Shown here piece by piece: positions 17,444 to 25,366 of a stretch of 64,000 nt of DNA (positions within the stretch are counted from its first letter, which is position 1; each line of letters starts with the position of its first letter). Both the position numbers and the translations under genes were made by a program. This DNA is from Allobacillus halotolerans (GTDB lineage: Bacteria; Bacillota; Bacilli; Bacillales; Alkalibacillaceae), in NCBI RefSeq assembly GCF_028743495.1, contig NZ_CP117968.1. One strand, written 5' to 3'. Under the pieces are notes generated by a model. The model saw nothing but the letters and a program-made list of their open reading frames with translations, did no database searches and was not told where the DNA came from.

Positions 17444-18217
17444 TTAAACCTTTTGATAAAAAAATGAATCAATCGCTTGTAGACCATATTTTTCAGGTTG
17501 AAATATTTGTTCTGTACTCCCTACAAATAAAATTCCACCCTGCTTTAAATGATTCGCAAATTGTGTATATATTTTCGTCTTCGCTTCGTCCGTAAAATAA
17601 ATTAATACGTTTCTGCAACAAATTAGATCATACATTCCTGTATAAGGATCAGCGAGTAAATTATGTTGTTTAAATGATATGACCTCTTTTAATGCATTGT
17701 TGACTTGAAAAACTTGACTGTTTTGATGAAAATACTTTCTCTTTTGTCCAGTTGTAACTTCTTTCAATGAACGTTCATGATAAATACCTTGTTGTGCTTT
17801 ATGTAATACGGTTTCATCCAAGTCCGTTGCCAAGATCTTCATTTGATCCCAACGTAAGAACTCATGTAAAAGAATTGCGAGCGTGTAAGGTTCTTCACCT
17901 GTTGAACAAGCAGCACTCCATACGTTGATTTGATTTTTATCTTTTATCAATTCAGGCAATAAATTAAACTTCAGCCGATCCCATCTTGAACGATTTCGAA
18001 AAAATTCGGATACATTGATTGTCATTCGGTCTAACAGTTCTGTTAATAAATCTCGATTATTCTTTACTGCATCGAAATAGCCAGAAAACGTGTCAAACCC
18101 TCGCTTATCCCTTAGAGAAGTCAATCTTCGTTTCATTTGTTTCTCTTTGTATAACCCTAAATCAATACCTGTTTGCTGTTTAATCGAACGTACAAATTCA
18201 GTATAATCATTCCCCAC
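17444..18217 (-). CDS. cheR: Chemotaxis protein methyltransferase CheR
   Basis: Methylates glutamates of chemoreceptors using S-adenosylmethionine. 257 aa. An all-helical N-terminal domain (TLYKEKQMKRRL-like, here LGLYKEKQMKRRLTSL) precedes the SAM-binding fold with WSAACSTGEEPYTLAILL, ATDLDETVL and the CRNVLIYF motif. I chose a GTG start at 18217 with GGAG 9-10 nt upstream; the longer frame to 18280 adds a Tyr-rich stretch absent from the family. Position upstream of aroC is as in B. subtilis. Confidence 0.95.
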   Translation of the reverse strand: MGNDYTEFVRSIKQQTGIDLGLYKEKQMKRRLTSLRDKRGFDTFSGYFDAVKNNRDLLTELLDRMTINVSEFFRNRSRWDRLKFNLLPELIKDKNQINVWSAACSTGEEPYTLAILLHEFLRWDQMKILATDLDETVLHKAQQGIYHERSLKEVTTGQKRKYFHQNSQVFQVNNALKEVISFKQHNLLADPYTGMYDLICCRNVLIYFTDEAKTKIYTQFANHLKQGGILFVGSTEQIFQPEKYGLQAIDSFFYQKV

Positions 18218-18332
18218 AACTTTTACTCTCCTATATCTGTAATACTTCTTATTATAAAGATAATAACGATATAATGCCATTGTTCCATAAGCTCAAGTAT
18301 ATGAAATTAATTCAATCATTTAAACAAACAGC

Positions 18333-18364
18333 AAAAAACCAGCTACGATTTGTAGCTGGTTTTA
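18333..18364. terminator. Bidirectional-type terminator after ndk
   Basis: Stem CCAGCTAC (18339-18346) / GTAGCTGG (18352-18359) with a 5-nt loop, T-run on the plus side and A6 on the other, so it works for the minus-strand ndk transcript. Confidence 0.85.
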
Positions 18365-18379
18365 AGGGCATTTAGATAA

Positions 18380-18826
18380 TTAGTAAACCCAAGTATCTTG
18401 ATCTTTTTGATAATCAACTAGCTCTTCATTTAGGAAAAATAGTTCGATCTCACGTTTTGCTGACTCTTCAGAATCAGAACCATGAATGATGTTCTTCCCA
18501 ACTGTTAAACCAAAATCACCGCGAATTGTTGCAACGTCTGCATCTTTCGGGTTTGTTGCACCCATCATTTTACGTGCTGTTGCAATAACATTTTCACCTT
18601 CCCATACCATTGCAAAGACAGGTCCGGAAGTGATGAAGTTAACCAACTCACCGAAGAATGGTTTATCACTATGCTCACCGTAATGTGTTTCAGCTAAGTT
18701 CTGGGAGATTTGCATTAATTTAGCGCCTGCTAGTTTAAATCCTTTGTTTTCAAAGCGAGATACAATATCTCCTACTAGATTACGTTGTACACCATCAGGC
18801 TTGACCATAACGAAAGTTCTTTCCAT
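18380..18826 (-). CDS. ndk: Nucleoside diphosphate kinase
   Basis: 148 aa, transfers phosphate between nucleoside tri- and diphosphates. The active-site motif NIIHGSDSEESA (~114-125) includes the phosphorylated His. Start at 18826 is set by MERTFVMVKPDGVQRN, the invariant N-terminus, and GAGGTG 6 nt upstream. Lies between hepT and cheR as in B. subtilis. Confidence 0.97.
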   Translation of the reverse strand: MERTFVMVKPDGVQRNLVGDIVSRFENKGFKLAGAKLMQISQNLAETHYGEHSDKPFFGELVNFITSGPVFAMVWEGENVIATARKMMGATNPKDADVATIRGDFGLTVGKNIIHGSDSEESAKREIELFFLNEELVDYQKDQDTWVY

Positions 18827-18909
18827 AGATAACACCTCTTTAATATATTTATGCATTCTTCAAACCGTAAAAAGTTTATCAAAGATTGACGAAAATTACA
18901 ATTTAAATA

Positions 18910-19884
18910 TTAATATTTACGTTTTCCTAAGTAGACTGCGATTTTTCGTAGCGTTTTTTTAATCGGATGAGACGGTAACGACTCTAATGCATTTAGCGCT
19001 CTGTCTAAATAGGCATCACTCCAAGCATAAGCTTCATCAATTGAAGGTGAACTGCTGATATCTTGGATGGTTTGTTTAATCAGACCTTTATTGTATTCAG
19101 TTGGATCTTTAAAATAAGCTTCAATCGATGAACGGGAAGCATCATCATTTTGAATGGCTAAAATCGTCGGCAATGTAAGGTGGCCATTCAGCAAATCACT
19201 TCCAACGGGTTTACCAAGTTTTTCTTCGGTTGAAGTGAAATCAAGAATATCATCGATGATTTGATAAGCCATTCCGATATAGTAGCCAAACTTCTTCAGC
19301 TGAATGATTTCTTCATCGTTGCATTTCGAAGAGATTGCTCCAAGCTCCGTACTCGAAGCAATTAATAGAGCTGTTTTACGCTTGATCCTTCTAAAATACC
19401 GAAATAAATTTTGACCGATCAAGTAACGATCTTTCAATTGTTCAATCTCACCTAAAGTAAGCTGATGAATCGTATGGGATAAAACGTGGTGAAGTCTCGG
19501 TTCATTCAATTGTTGCAATAATTCCACTGACCGAGCAAAGATAAAATCACCCGTAAACATAGCTGTGCCATTATCCCAACGATCGTTTACAGTCGGTCGC
19601 CCTCTCCGTATTGTTGCTCGGTCAATGACATCGTCATGGACAAGCGAAGCCATGTGGATCAATTCAAGTGCAACGGCAACTTCAATAACATCTCCCTGTT
19701 TTGAAGCACCAAATTTGGATGCTAGCAAGACAAACACCGGACGAATCCGCTTGCCACCCGCTTCCAATAGGTGATTGGATGTATTGCTGATCATAGACGG
19801 TTCAGCAGAGGTTATCTCTTTGATTTTACGTTCAACTTGATCCATCTCTGGCTTGATTGATGATAAAGTCGCTGCAAGTTTCAT
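18910..19884 (-). CDS. hepT: Heptaprenyl diphosphate synthase catalytic subunit HepT
   Basis: Trans-prenyltransferase large subunit that builds the C35 side chain of menaquinone-7, together with HepS. 324 aa. Both Asp-rich motifs are present: LVHDDVIDRATIRRG (~82-96) and IDDILDFTSTEEKLGKP (~212-228), as is GGKRIRP near residue 43. Downstream of menG by 17 nt. The three genes hepS-menG-hepT form a menaquinone operon. Confidence 0.96.
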   Translation of the reverse strand: MKLAATLSSIKPEMDQVERKIKEITSAEPSMISNTSNHLLEAGGKRIRPVFVLLASKFGASKQGDVIEVAVALELIHMASLVHDDVIDRATIRRGRPTVNDRWDNGTAMFTGDFIFARSVELLQQLNEPRLHHVLSHTIHQLTLGEIEQLKDRYLIGQNLFRYFRRIKRKTALLIASSTELGAISSKCNDEEIIQLKKFGYYIGMAYQIIDDILDFTSTEEKLGKPVGSDLLNGHLTLPTILAIQNDDASRSSIEAYFKDPTEYNKGLIKQTIQDISSSPSIDEAYAWSDAYLDRALNALESLPSHPIKKTLRKIAVYLGKRKY

Positions 19885-19901
19885 CCGTTTTCACCTTTTC
19901 T

Positions 19902-20606
19902 TTATTTAGTGCCTTTATGCATTGCTGCTGCGCCAAGTGCGTATGATTTCACTTGGACTTTCTTAAATCCTGCTTTTAAAAACATTTTTTTCAGTGTTGC
20001 TTTATCGGGAAAGTTTTTTGTTGATTCATTTAACCAGACGTATTCGTCATAACTTTTTGCAAATAACTTACCAAACAAAGGCATGATATGTCGGAAATAA
20101 AAGAAATACAGTTGCTTATAAACCGGTAATGTTGGCTGTGATGTCTCGAGACAGACAACTTTTCCACCGGGTTTAACAACGCGGTACATCTCTTGCAATA
20201 CACGATCGTAATCAGGAACATTACGTAAACCGAATCCGATAGTGACATAGTCGAATGAGTTATCCGCATACGGCAAATTCATTGCATCTCCATGAGTGAA
20301 GGTGATGTTCTCAATTTTTTGGTCTGCGATCTTTTTCTTTCCGACCGAAAGCATATTTTGACTAAAATCCAAGCCGACGACATGGCCATCTTGTCCGGTT
20401 GCTTCAGATAAGGCAATTGTCCAATCGCCAGTCCCACAGCAAACATCCAAGCAATCCGAGCCTTGTTCCACAGCCATTCGCTTCATTACATCTTTGCGCC
20501 ATGCTTTGTGGCGTTGAAATGATATGATTGAATTCATTTTATCGTAACGGCTATATATTTTTTCAAATACAGAATGTACTTTTTCAGATTTTGTTTGAGG
20601 GTCCAT
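19902..20606 (-). CDS. menG: Demethylmenaquinone methyltransferase MenG
   Basis: SAM-dependent C-methylation that finishes menaquinone; also called UbiE or MenH in older naming. 234 aa. VFEKIYSRYDKMNSIISFQRH at the N-terminus, the SAM motif LDVCCGTGDWTIAL (~57-70), VGLDFSQNMLSVG and YVTIGFGLRNV are diagnostic. Start at the ATG at 20606 (GGAG close upstream), 13 nt past the hepS stop; the longer frame would overlap hepS. Confidence 0.96.
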   Translation of the reverse strand: MDPQTKSEKVHSVFEKIYSRYDKMNSIISFQRHKAWRKDVMKRMAVEQGSDCLDVCCGTGDWTIALSEATGQDGHVVGLDFSQNMLSVGKKKIADQKIENITFTHGDAMNLPYADNSFDYVTIGFGLRNVPDYDRVLQEMYRVVKPGGKVVCLETSQPTLPVYKQLYFFYFRHIMPLFGKLFAKSYDEYVWLNESTKNFPDKATLKKMFLKAGFKKVQVKSYALGAAAMHKGTK

Positions 20607-20619
20607 TTGTCTCCTACTT

Positions 20620-21273
20620 TCATTCACAGTTAATTGAAGTCTCTTCAAACTGTGATTTTCGTTCTAGCCATTTCTCTATTACTTGGCTGTTTTGTTTAAT
20701 CATCTTTTCAATCCAAAATGGCTGTTGCCGATAGACAAAATGATAAATAATTTGTTTGCGCAGGTAATTATAGTCAGTAAGCTGATAATACGAGGCATAA
20801 GCATCATATAAACCGATATAAATATCCTCGACTTTATTAAGGATCTCTATAGCGGATAACTGTTCATTATGTAGAAGCTCAATTTTCGTACGGTTAACTT
20901 GCTTAACTGGTTCAAGAAAGTGATCCAGAGCGCTTAGTTCACCACTGCCAGATAACAGTTTATAGAACCAGGAACTATGATAATCCCCAATCAGTGCATT
21001 CATTTGTATCGATCCAACCATGTTATATGTGCGGTCATTTGGTAAAAAATCAAACTCGACACGGTCGTGGATTTGAAGGGAAACTTGCATATGAATGACA
21101 GCATCATAAATAACCTGCTCCCGACTATCCAGTTCAGGTTTTAATTCCCTAAAAAAACGTAGGTGATGCTTAAGACCGGTCATGTCATAACGGTCTGCTT
21201 TTACGTATGTATGTTTGTATTGTTCTATAAATGTATGGACCAATTGATCCTGATACTCATTTACTGAATTCAA
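20620..21273 (-). CDS. hepS: Heptaprenyl diphosphate synthase regulatory subunit HepS
   Basis: 217 aa, the small non-catalytic component that determines product length with HepT. No Asp-rich motif, as expected. Recognised from the central blocks QIHDRVEFDFL... and VGSIQMNALIGDYHSSWFYKLLSGSG, the latter shared with B. subtilis HepS (GerCA), and from its place before menG-hepT. In B. subtilis folE and mtrB precede it; here the next gene upstream is hbs. Confidence 0.9.
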   Translation of the reverse strand: MNSVNEYQDQLVHTFIEQYKHTYVKADRYDMTGLKHHLRFFRELKPELDSREQVIYDAVIHMQVSLQIHDRVEFDFLPNDRTYNMVGSIQMNALIGDYHSSWFYKLLSGSGELSALDHFLEPVKQVNRTKIELLHNEQLSAIEILNKVEDIYIGLYDAYASYYQLTDYNYLRKQIIYHFVYRQQPFWIEKMIKQNSQVIEKWLERKSQFEETSINCE

Positions 21274-21311
21274 TTAAATCACCAACTATTACGTTCTAGG
21301 ACTCCTATGAT

Positions 21312-21320
21312 ATTTTAGCA
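21312..21320 (-). promoter_or_regulatory. Predicted extended -10 promoter of hepS-menG-hepT
   Basis: Minus strand TGCTAAAAT (TG-n-TAAAAT, an extended -10) about 40 nt before the hepS ATG. The -35 region is weak. The rest of the 323-nt gap (21274-21596) is AT-rich with no ORF other than a terminator at 21549-21576. Confidence 0.45.
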
Positions 21321-21548
21321 TGTCCGAGTGAAATTCGCTAACAAGATGAAGGGAAAAATCAAAATTTCATTTACTGATTTAAATTGAAAATCGATTTTTT
21401 ATTCCTCATTCGTTTAGTTCGACTTCTTACAGGATATATTGACTCCCCGGTTACACCTTTGGATCTGATTTAAACGATTCGCTAATTTGACCAAAAAAAC
21501 AATATAAACGAGGTCAAAAATTATCTCTATCGTTATTATAGACAAAAA

Positions 21549-21576
21549 TAAAAAAAGGAGGTTAAACCTCCTTTTT
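21549..21576. terminator. Terminator of hbs
   Basis: AAAAAAGGAGGTT / AACCTCCTTTTT hairpin; symmetric, so competent on either strand. Located 20 nt after the hbs stop codon on the minus strand. Confidence 0.85.
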
Positions 21577-21596
21577 AGGGAACACCCTATGTACTG

Positions 21597-21869
21597 TTAT
21601 TTCACAGCATCTTTTAGGGCTTTACCAGCTTTAAATGCTGGAACTTTACTTGCAGGGATGTCAATTTGTTCACCAGTTTGAGGGTTACGTCCCTTACGAG
21701 CAGAACGCTCACGTACCTCAAAGTTACCGAAACCGATTAATTGTACTTTTTCTGATTTTTTCAATGAACCAGTGATTGCATCAAATACTGCATCAACAGC
21801 GTTGGAAGCATCTTTTTTAGAAAGATCAGCTTGCTCTGCAACTGCATTAATTAAGTCTGTTTTGTTCAT
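21597..21869 (-). CDS. hbs: DNA-binding protein HU
   Basis: Histone-like homodimer that bends and compacts DNA. 90 aa, canonical. NKTDLINAVAEQADLSKKDA at the N-terminus, then GFGNFEVRERSARKGRNPQTG (~46-66), the DNA-binding beta-arm with the intercalating Pro. The ATG at 21869 has GGAGGTG 6 nt upstream. A sigma-A promoter lies about 200 nt upstream, giving an unusually long leader. Confidence 0.98.
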   Translation of the reverse strand: MNKTDLINAVAEQADLSKKDASNAVDAVFDAITGSLKKSEKVQLIGFGNFEVRERSARKGRNPQTGEQIDIPASKVPAFKAGKALKDAVK

Positions 21870-22072
21870 CCGTCTCACCTCCTCTCAAAGAGTGAGTAAC
21901 TATATTAAATTGCACATTGTAGAATTTATACAATTGCAACTTAACCATAATTTACACGAAATGATAATTCTGCATCGTTTACTTGTGTTGCTTGTTTTCA
22001 ATTCACAAACCGGAACATTGGCTTCTAAGCTTTACAAAGCCTATATCCTCTAGGCTCGCTAGCTGTATTTGA

Positions 22073-22101
22073 ATAGTATCACAAGCATATCCACCTTTCA
22101 A
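22073..22101 (-). promoter_or_regulatory. Strong predicted sigma-A promoter of hbs
   Basis: Minus strand: -35 TTGAAA (22096-22101), 17-nt spacer ending in TGA, -10 TACTAT (22073-22078), i.e. also an extended -10. The predicted start gives a leader of roughly 195 nt that includes a short hairpin (AGCCTA / TAGGCT). The remainder of 21870-22199 shows no ORF. Confidence 0.7.
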
Positions 22102-22163
22102 TATAAAAATGCCTAAAAGCCCTAATTTATCAACGTTTTAAGACATTTTTCTCATTTTAAACA

Positions 22164-22194
22164 GAAAAAAAGCGACAACTTTTTGTCGCTTTTG
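22164..22194 (-). terminator. Terminator of spoIVA
   Basis: GCGACAA / TTGTCGC-type hairpin around 22172-22189, flanked by AAAAAA on the 5' plus side (T-run in the minus transcript). Begins right after the spoIVA stop codon. Confidence 0.85.
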
Positions 22195-22199
22195 CAAAT

Positions 22200-23678
22200 T
22201 TATAGGATAATGGCAATCAACCCGCCGCTTCCTTCATTAATGATTCGCTCTAGTGTATCTTTCAGTTTATATCGTGCGTGTTCTGGCATGAGTGTTAACT
22301 TAGCATGTATTCCTTCTCGGACAATAGAACTCAATGAACGCCCAAAAATGTCTGACTTCCAAATGGATAAAGGATCTTCTTCAAAATCTTGCATTAAATA
22401 GCGAACAAGCTCTTCACTTTGTTTTTCTGTTCCAATAATCGGAGCGAATTCCGATTCGACATCCACTTTAATCATATGAATGGAAGGAGCAACAGCCTTT
22501 AACCTGACTCCATATCGAGGACCTTGACGTATAATTTCAGGCTCTTCCAATTTCATATCTTCTAAGGTAGGATTTGCAACCCCATAACCGGTCTGCCTGA
22601 CCATAGCAATCGCATCTTGATACTGATCGTATTCTCTTTTGGCATCTGCATAATCCTGAATCAATTCAAGTAAATGATCTTTACCACGTATTTCAACACC
22701 AACAATTTCATTCAATACTTGATCATATAACTCATCTGATGTGTGTAACTCAACTTCAGCAATACCTTCGCCCATCTCCATTCCGGACAATCTGGCATCG
22801 GTGACGAAATCATAATCATAAAAATTACCTACTACTTGGTCGACATCTCTCAGGCGCCGAACATCTTTGACCGTTTCTTGTATGGCCTCTTGAAATTGCT
22901 TTCTAAGCCAATGTTCTTCTTTTAAGGACATGACCCAACTTGGTAGATTCACATTGACTTCAATGACTGGAAACTCATACAATGCTTCCCGTAAAATATT
23001 GTGAATGTCATCTTCTCTCATATCTTCCACAGATACTGAGATGACAGGAATATCATATTCCTCCGCCAATTCATTACGAAGCTCGATCGTTTCCTGTTCA
23101 TGTGGCCTAGAGGAATTGAGCACCATAATAAAAGGTTTTCCCACCTCTTTTAATTCTTCTACCACACGAGCTTCCGCATCCACATATTCATCCCTTGGAA
23201 TTTCACCAAAAGACCCATCTGTTGTCACGACAACGCCAATCGTCGAATGCTCTTGAATAACTTTTCTTGTTCCAATTTCCGCTGCATCCGGAAAAGGTAT
23301 AGCCTCTTCATACCAAGGTGTATGAATCATTCGTGGGCCATTCTCATCTTCAAAACCTTTTGCTCCATTAACCGTATACCCTACACAATCAACTAATCTG
23401 ACTTTGACATCCAAACCTTCATCAACGGAAATTTCCACTGCGTTGTTCGGTATAAACTTAGGTTCTGTCGTCATAATTGTTTTTCCGGCTGCACTTTGTG
23501 GAAGTTCGTCCGTAGCACGATCACGCTCATCTTCAGATTCAATGTTTGGCAAAACAATCTGATTCATGAATTTTTTGATGAACGTGGATTTACCTGTTCG
23601 CACAGCACCTACAACACCTAGGTAAATATCTCCGTTGGTCCGCTTTGATATGTCGTGAAACACGTTGAAATTATCCAT
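22200..23678 (-). CDS. spoIVA: Spore coat morphogenetic ATPase SpoIVA
   Basis: Polymerises on the forespore surface in the mother cell and forms the basement layer of the coat. 492 aa, full length. The N-terminal TRAFAC-like domain has Walker A GAVRTGKS at 24-31; the VDCVGYTV segment (~112) and VLNSSRPHEQET follow. The C-terminus ends in a hydrophobic GGLIAIIL, needed for localisation in B. subtilis. Has its own putative sigma-E promoter and terminator, so is monocistronic. Confidence 0.98.
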   Translation of the reverse strand: MDNFNVFHDISKRTNGDIYLGVVGAVRTGKSTFIKKFMNQIVLPNIESEDERDRATDELPQSAAGKTIMTTEPKFIPNNAVEISVDEGLDVKVRLVDCVGYTVNGAKGFEDENGPRMIHTPWYEEAIPFPDAAEIGTRKVIQEHSTIGVVVTTDGSFGEIPRDEYVDAEARVVEELKEVGKPFIMVLNSSRPHEQETIELRNELAEEYDIPVISVSVEDMREDDIHNILREALYEFPVIEVNVNLPSWVMSLKEEHWLRKQFQEAIQETVKDVRRLRDVDQVVGNFYDYDFVTDARLSGMEMGEGIAEVELHTSDELYDQVLNEIVGVEIRGKDHLLELIQDYADAKREYDQYQDAIAMVRQTGYGVANPTLEDMKLEEPEIIRQGPRYGVRLKAVAPSIHMIKVDVESEFAPIIGTEKQSEELVRYLMQDFEEDPLSIWKSDIFGRSLSSIVREGIHAKLTLMPEHARYKLKDTLERIINEGSGGLIAIIL

Positions 23679-23699
23679 CTTATCCCTCCGACCTTTTAT

Positions 23700-23726
23700 A
23701 CAGTATCGATTAACTGTTATTCATAT
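23700..23726 (-). promoter_or_regulatory. Possible sigma-E promoter of spoIVA
   Basis: Minus strand ATA (23724-23726), 16-nt spacer, then GATACTGT (23700-23707), matching ATA-N16-cATAnnnT with one change; 22 nt before the ATG. spoIVA is sigma-E-dependent in B. subtilis. Confidence 0.5.
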
Positions 23727-23774
23727 GCACTATTAACTTATGACGTTGTCCTACTTGAATATGCCAGAAACACA

Positions 23775-23818
23775 TAAAAAAATAGAGATCCTACAGTTTC
23801 CTTAGTAGAATCTCTATG
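23775..23818 (-). terminator. Terminator of yphE-yphF
   Basis: ATAGAGAT (23782-23789) pairs with ATCTCTAT (23810-23817), with further pairing CTAC/GTAG inside; the minus transcript continues into TTTTTTT. Confidence 0.85.
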
Positions 23819-23833
23819 TCATAAGATTAAAAG

Positions 23834-24544
23834 TTATTCGGATGACTCCAATATAATTTCTCCATTATCCAAAAACATGGCTGGTGAATAGGCTGGCACG
23901 ATTGGGTAATGCTCTGTAAGAAGGTAACGAAGGTCTCCTTCGTATTCCTCAATCCCTTCTTCCTCCATTAATTGGTATACATCTGGCCTGAAGTCGACTT
24001 TTGCTTCTCCTCCTTTACCGATAACGAGATCTAACGTTTGTTCGGTATAGGGACTATCGACTGTATAACCATCTTTTAGTCTTAATTTTTCCTGATCTAT
24101 GGAGAAAACCCCTTTACCTAACCGATCACCAAAGGGTGCAAAATCATGTTCATTTCGATATAAATTGATTTGATAATTGACTGTTCTTAAACGCTGTGTA
24201 ATTCGTGCGTCAACGACCTTTACGGTTGGATCGTTCTCTGGATTAATTAGAACATAAGAATAAGCTCCTCCACCTGCGAATGAGTTGCTAGGTACTTCAC
24301 CCATTATTCCTTTTTCTCGTAACACTTGGAAATCAATAGGGTATTTAATAAAAATAGGTGTGTTTTGATCTTTTGTTTCAATTGGCAACAATCCGTCTGT
24401 TGCTTTTCGGTATTCATCAACAGCTTCTTGTACACGATTTAATTGTTCATCATTCGTTGCTTGGTTTTCAGTAAGCTGATCATTCGGATAAAGACACCCA
24501 GTTAAAAGGATGCTCGAAAAGATCAATAAAAGAATACGCATCAT
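23834..24544 (-). CDS. yphF: Lipoprotein YphF
   Basis: 236 aa. Signal peptide with lipobox LTGC (Cys ~17) predicts an outer-face lipoprotein. Rest is soluble and acidic, with no catalytic motif that I recognise. It sits between spoIVA and yphE-gpsA exactly where B. subtilis has yphF, and the size is similar; the name rests on this synteny plus the lipoprotein character. GAGGG precedes two tandem ATG codons, either of which can be the start. Confidence 0.75.
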   Translation of the reverse strand: MMRILLLIFSSILLTGCLYPNDQLTENQATNDEQLNRVQEAVDEYRKATDGLLPIETKDQNTPIFIKYPIDFQVLREKGIMGEVPSNSFAGGGAYSYVLINPENDPTVKVVDARITQRLRTVNYQINLYRNEHDFAPFGDRLGKGVFSIDQEKLRLKDGYTVDSPYTEQTLDLVIGKGGEAKVDFRPDVYQLMEEEGIEEYEGDLRYLLTEHYPIVPAYSPAMFLDNGEIILESSE

Positions 24545-24558
24545 TCTTCATCCCTCAT

Positions 24559-24756
24559 TTATTCAGTAGGTCCACTTAGAACAATATAGAAAATAATGAT
24601 TGCTCCGACTATCAAACATATGTAAGCCGTTAAAGAAACGATAAATCGCAAAATACCTGACAGCTTGTTTCGGGCCAAAATAATTAATCCAGTTGCAGCA
24701 AAGAGTAAAACCATTCCTCCAAATGATATGTACATATTCAGCATTGATTGAGACAT
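24559..24756 (-). CDS. yphE: DUF2768 membrane protein YphE
   Basis: 65 aa with two hydrophobic helices (~8-27 and ~34-60) separated by a short loop with ARNKLSG. Small size, topology and location upstream of yphF and downstream of gpsA match YphE. Role unknown. 14 nt upstream of yphF, so co-transcribed with it. Confidence 0.75.
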   Translation of the reverse strand: MSQSMLNMYISFGGMVLLFAATGLIILARNKLSGILRFIVSLTAYICLIVGAIIIFYIVLSGPTE

Positions 24757-24889
24757 GTTACAACCTCACTTTCTTCCCCACTGATTATATCACATTCTAT
24801 CATTCGCTTATAAGTATTGAACTTGAAAGCTTTGTGAATTCTTAGGGCAAATGTACAGGTCAGGTGAAAACGATATAACAAACCAAAAA

Positions 24890-24922
24890 AAAGAAAAAAG
24901 AGGTGTAGGGGCATACACCTCT
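24890..24922 (-). terminator. Terminator of the SpoVIF-like gene
   Basis: AGAGGTGTA (24899-24907) / TACACCTCT (24914-24922); minus transcript runs into TTTTTTC. The adjacent 24923-25012 shows nothing else. Confidence 0.85.
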
Positions 24923-25012
24923 CAGACTAATTCCTCACAAGCAGCTCATCAATCTTTCACCATATCATATGACAATCGTGTGGGTTTGAACGTTCGCTAG
25001 CCTATACAATTG

Positions 25013-25276
25013 CTATTTTTTAAAAATTTGTTGAAGCATGTTCGCATCCATTGATTGATTCTTTTTTGTAACCAATTCAACAATTCGGTCTTCTTTCTCT
25101 TTTGTTACCGGACGATTGGCTATTTTTCCTAACTTCCTGACAAGATTTCTAACCGTATTTTCATCCGAGAAATTTGCTTGCTGCATAGCATTTGCTACTT
25201 GCATGATTTCCTGTGGTGAAATATCAGCTTTCTTGCTCAGATGATCCATAATTGAATTTGTAACGTCATCCTTCAT
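25013..25276 (-). CDS. Stage VI sporulation protein F-like protein
   Basis: 87 aa. The block SDENTVRNLVRKLGKIANRPVTKEKEDRIVELV, within residues ~38-71, strongly resembles the core of SpoVIF (PF14069), a late mother-cell factor needed for coat and outer-layer assembly. Because Bacillaceae often carry a paralogue next to gpsA, I leave the symbol blank. The ATG at 25276 is chosen because GGAGG lies 7 nt upstream; the frame start at 25300 lies before that site. A sigma-K/E-type promoter is visible upstream. Confidence 0.8.
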   Translation of the reverse strand: MKDDVTNSIMDHLSKKADISPQEIMQVANAMQQANFSDENTVRNLVRKLGKIANRPVTKEKEDRIVELVTKKNQSMDANMLQQIFKK

Positions 25277-25306
25277 ACATTTTCCTCCTTGTGAATGCAT
25301 TCATAT

Positions 25307-25333
25307 TACTATATGCATTGTGGAGAAAGCTGT
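25307..25333 (-). promoter_or_regulatory. Possible sigma-K (or sigma-E) promoter
   Basis: Minus strand AC (25332-25333), 16-nt spacer, CATATAGTA (25307-25315), which fits the sigma-K consensus AC-N16-CATAnnnTA; 30 nt before the SpoVIF-like ATG. Confidence 0.5.
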
Positions 25334-25366
25334 TCGTTTTGACGCTTGAAGGATACGTGATTAATT

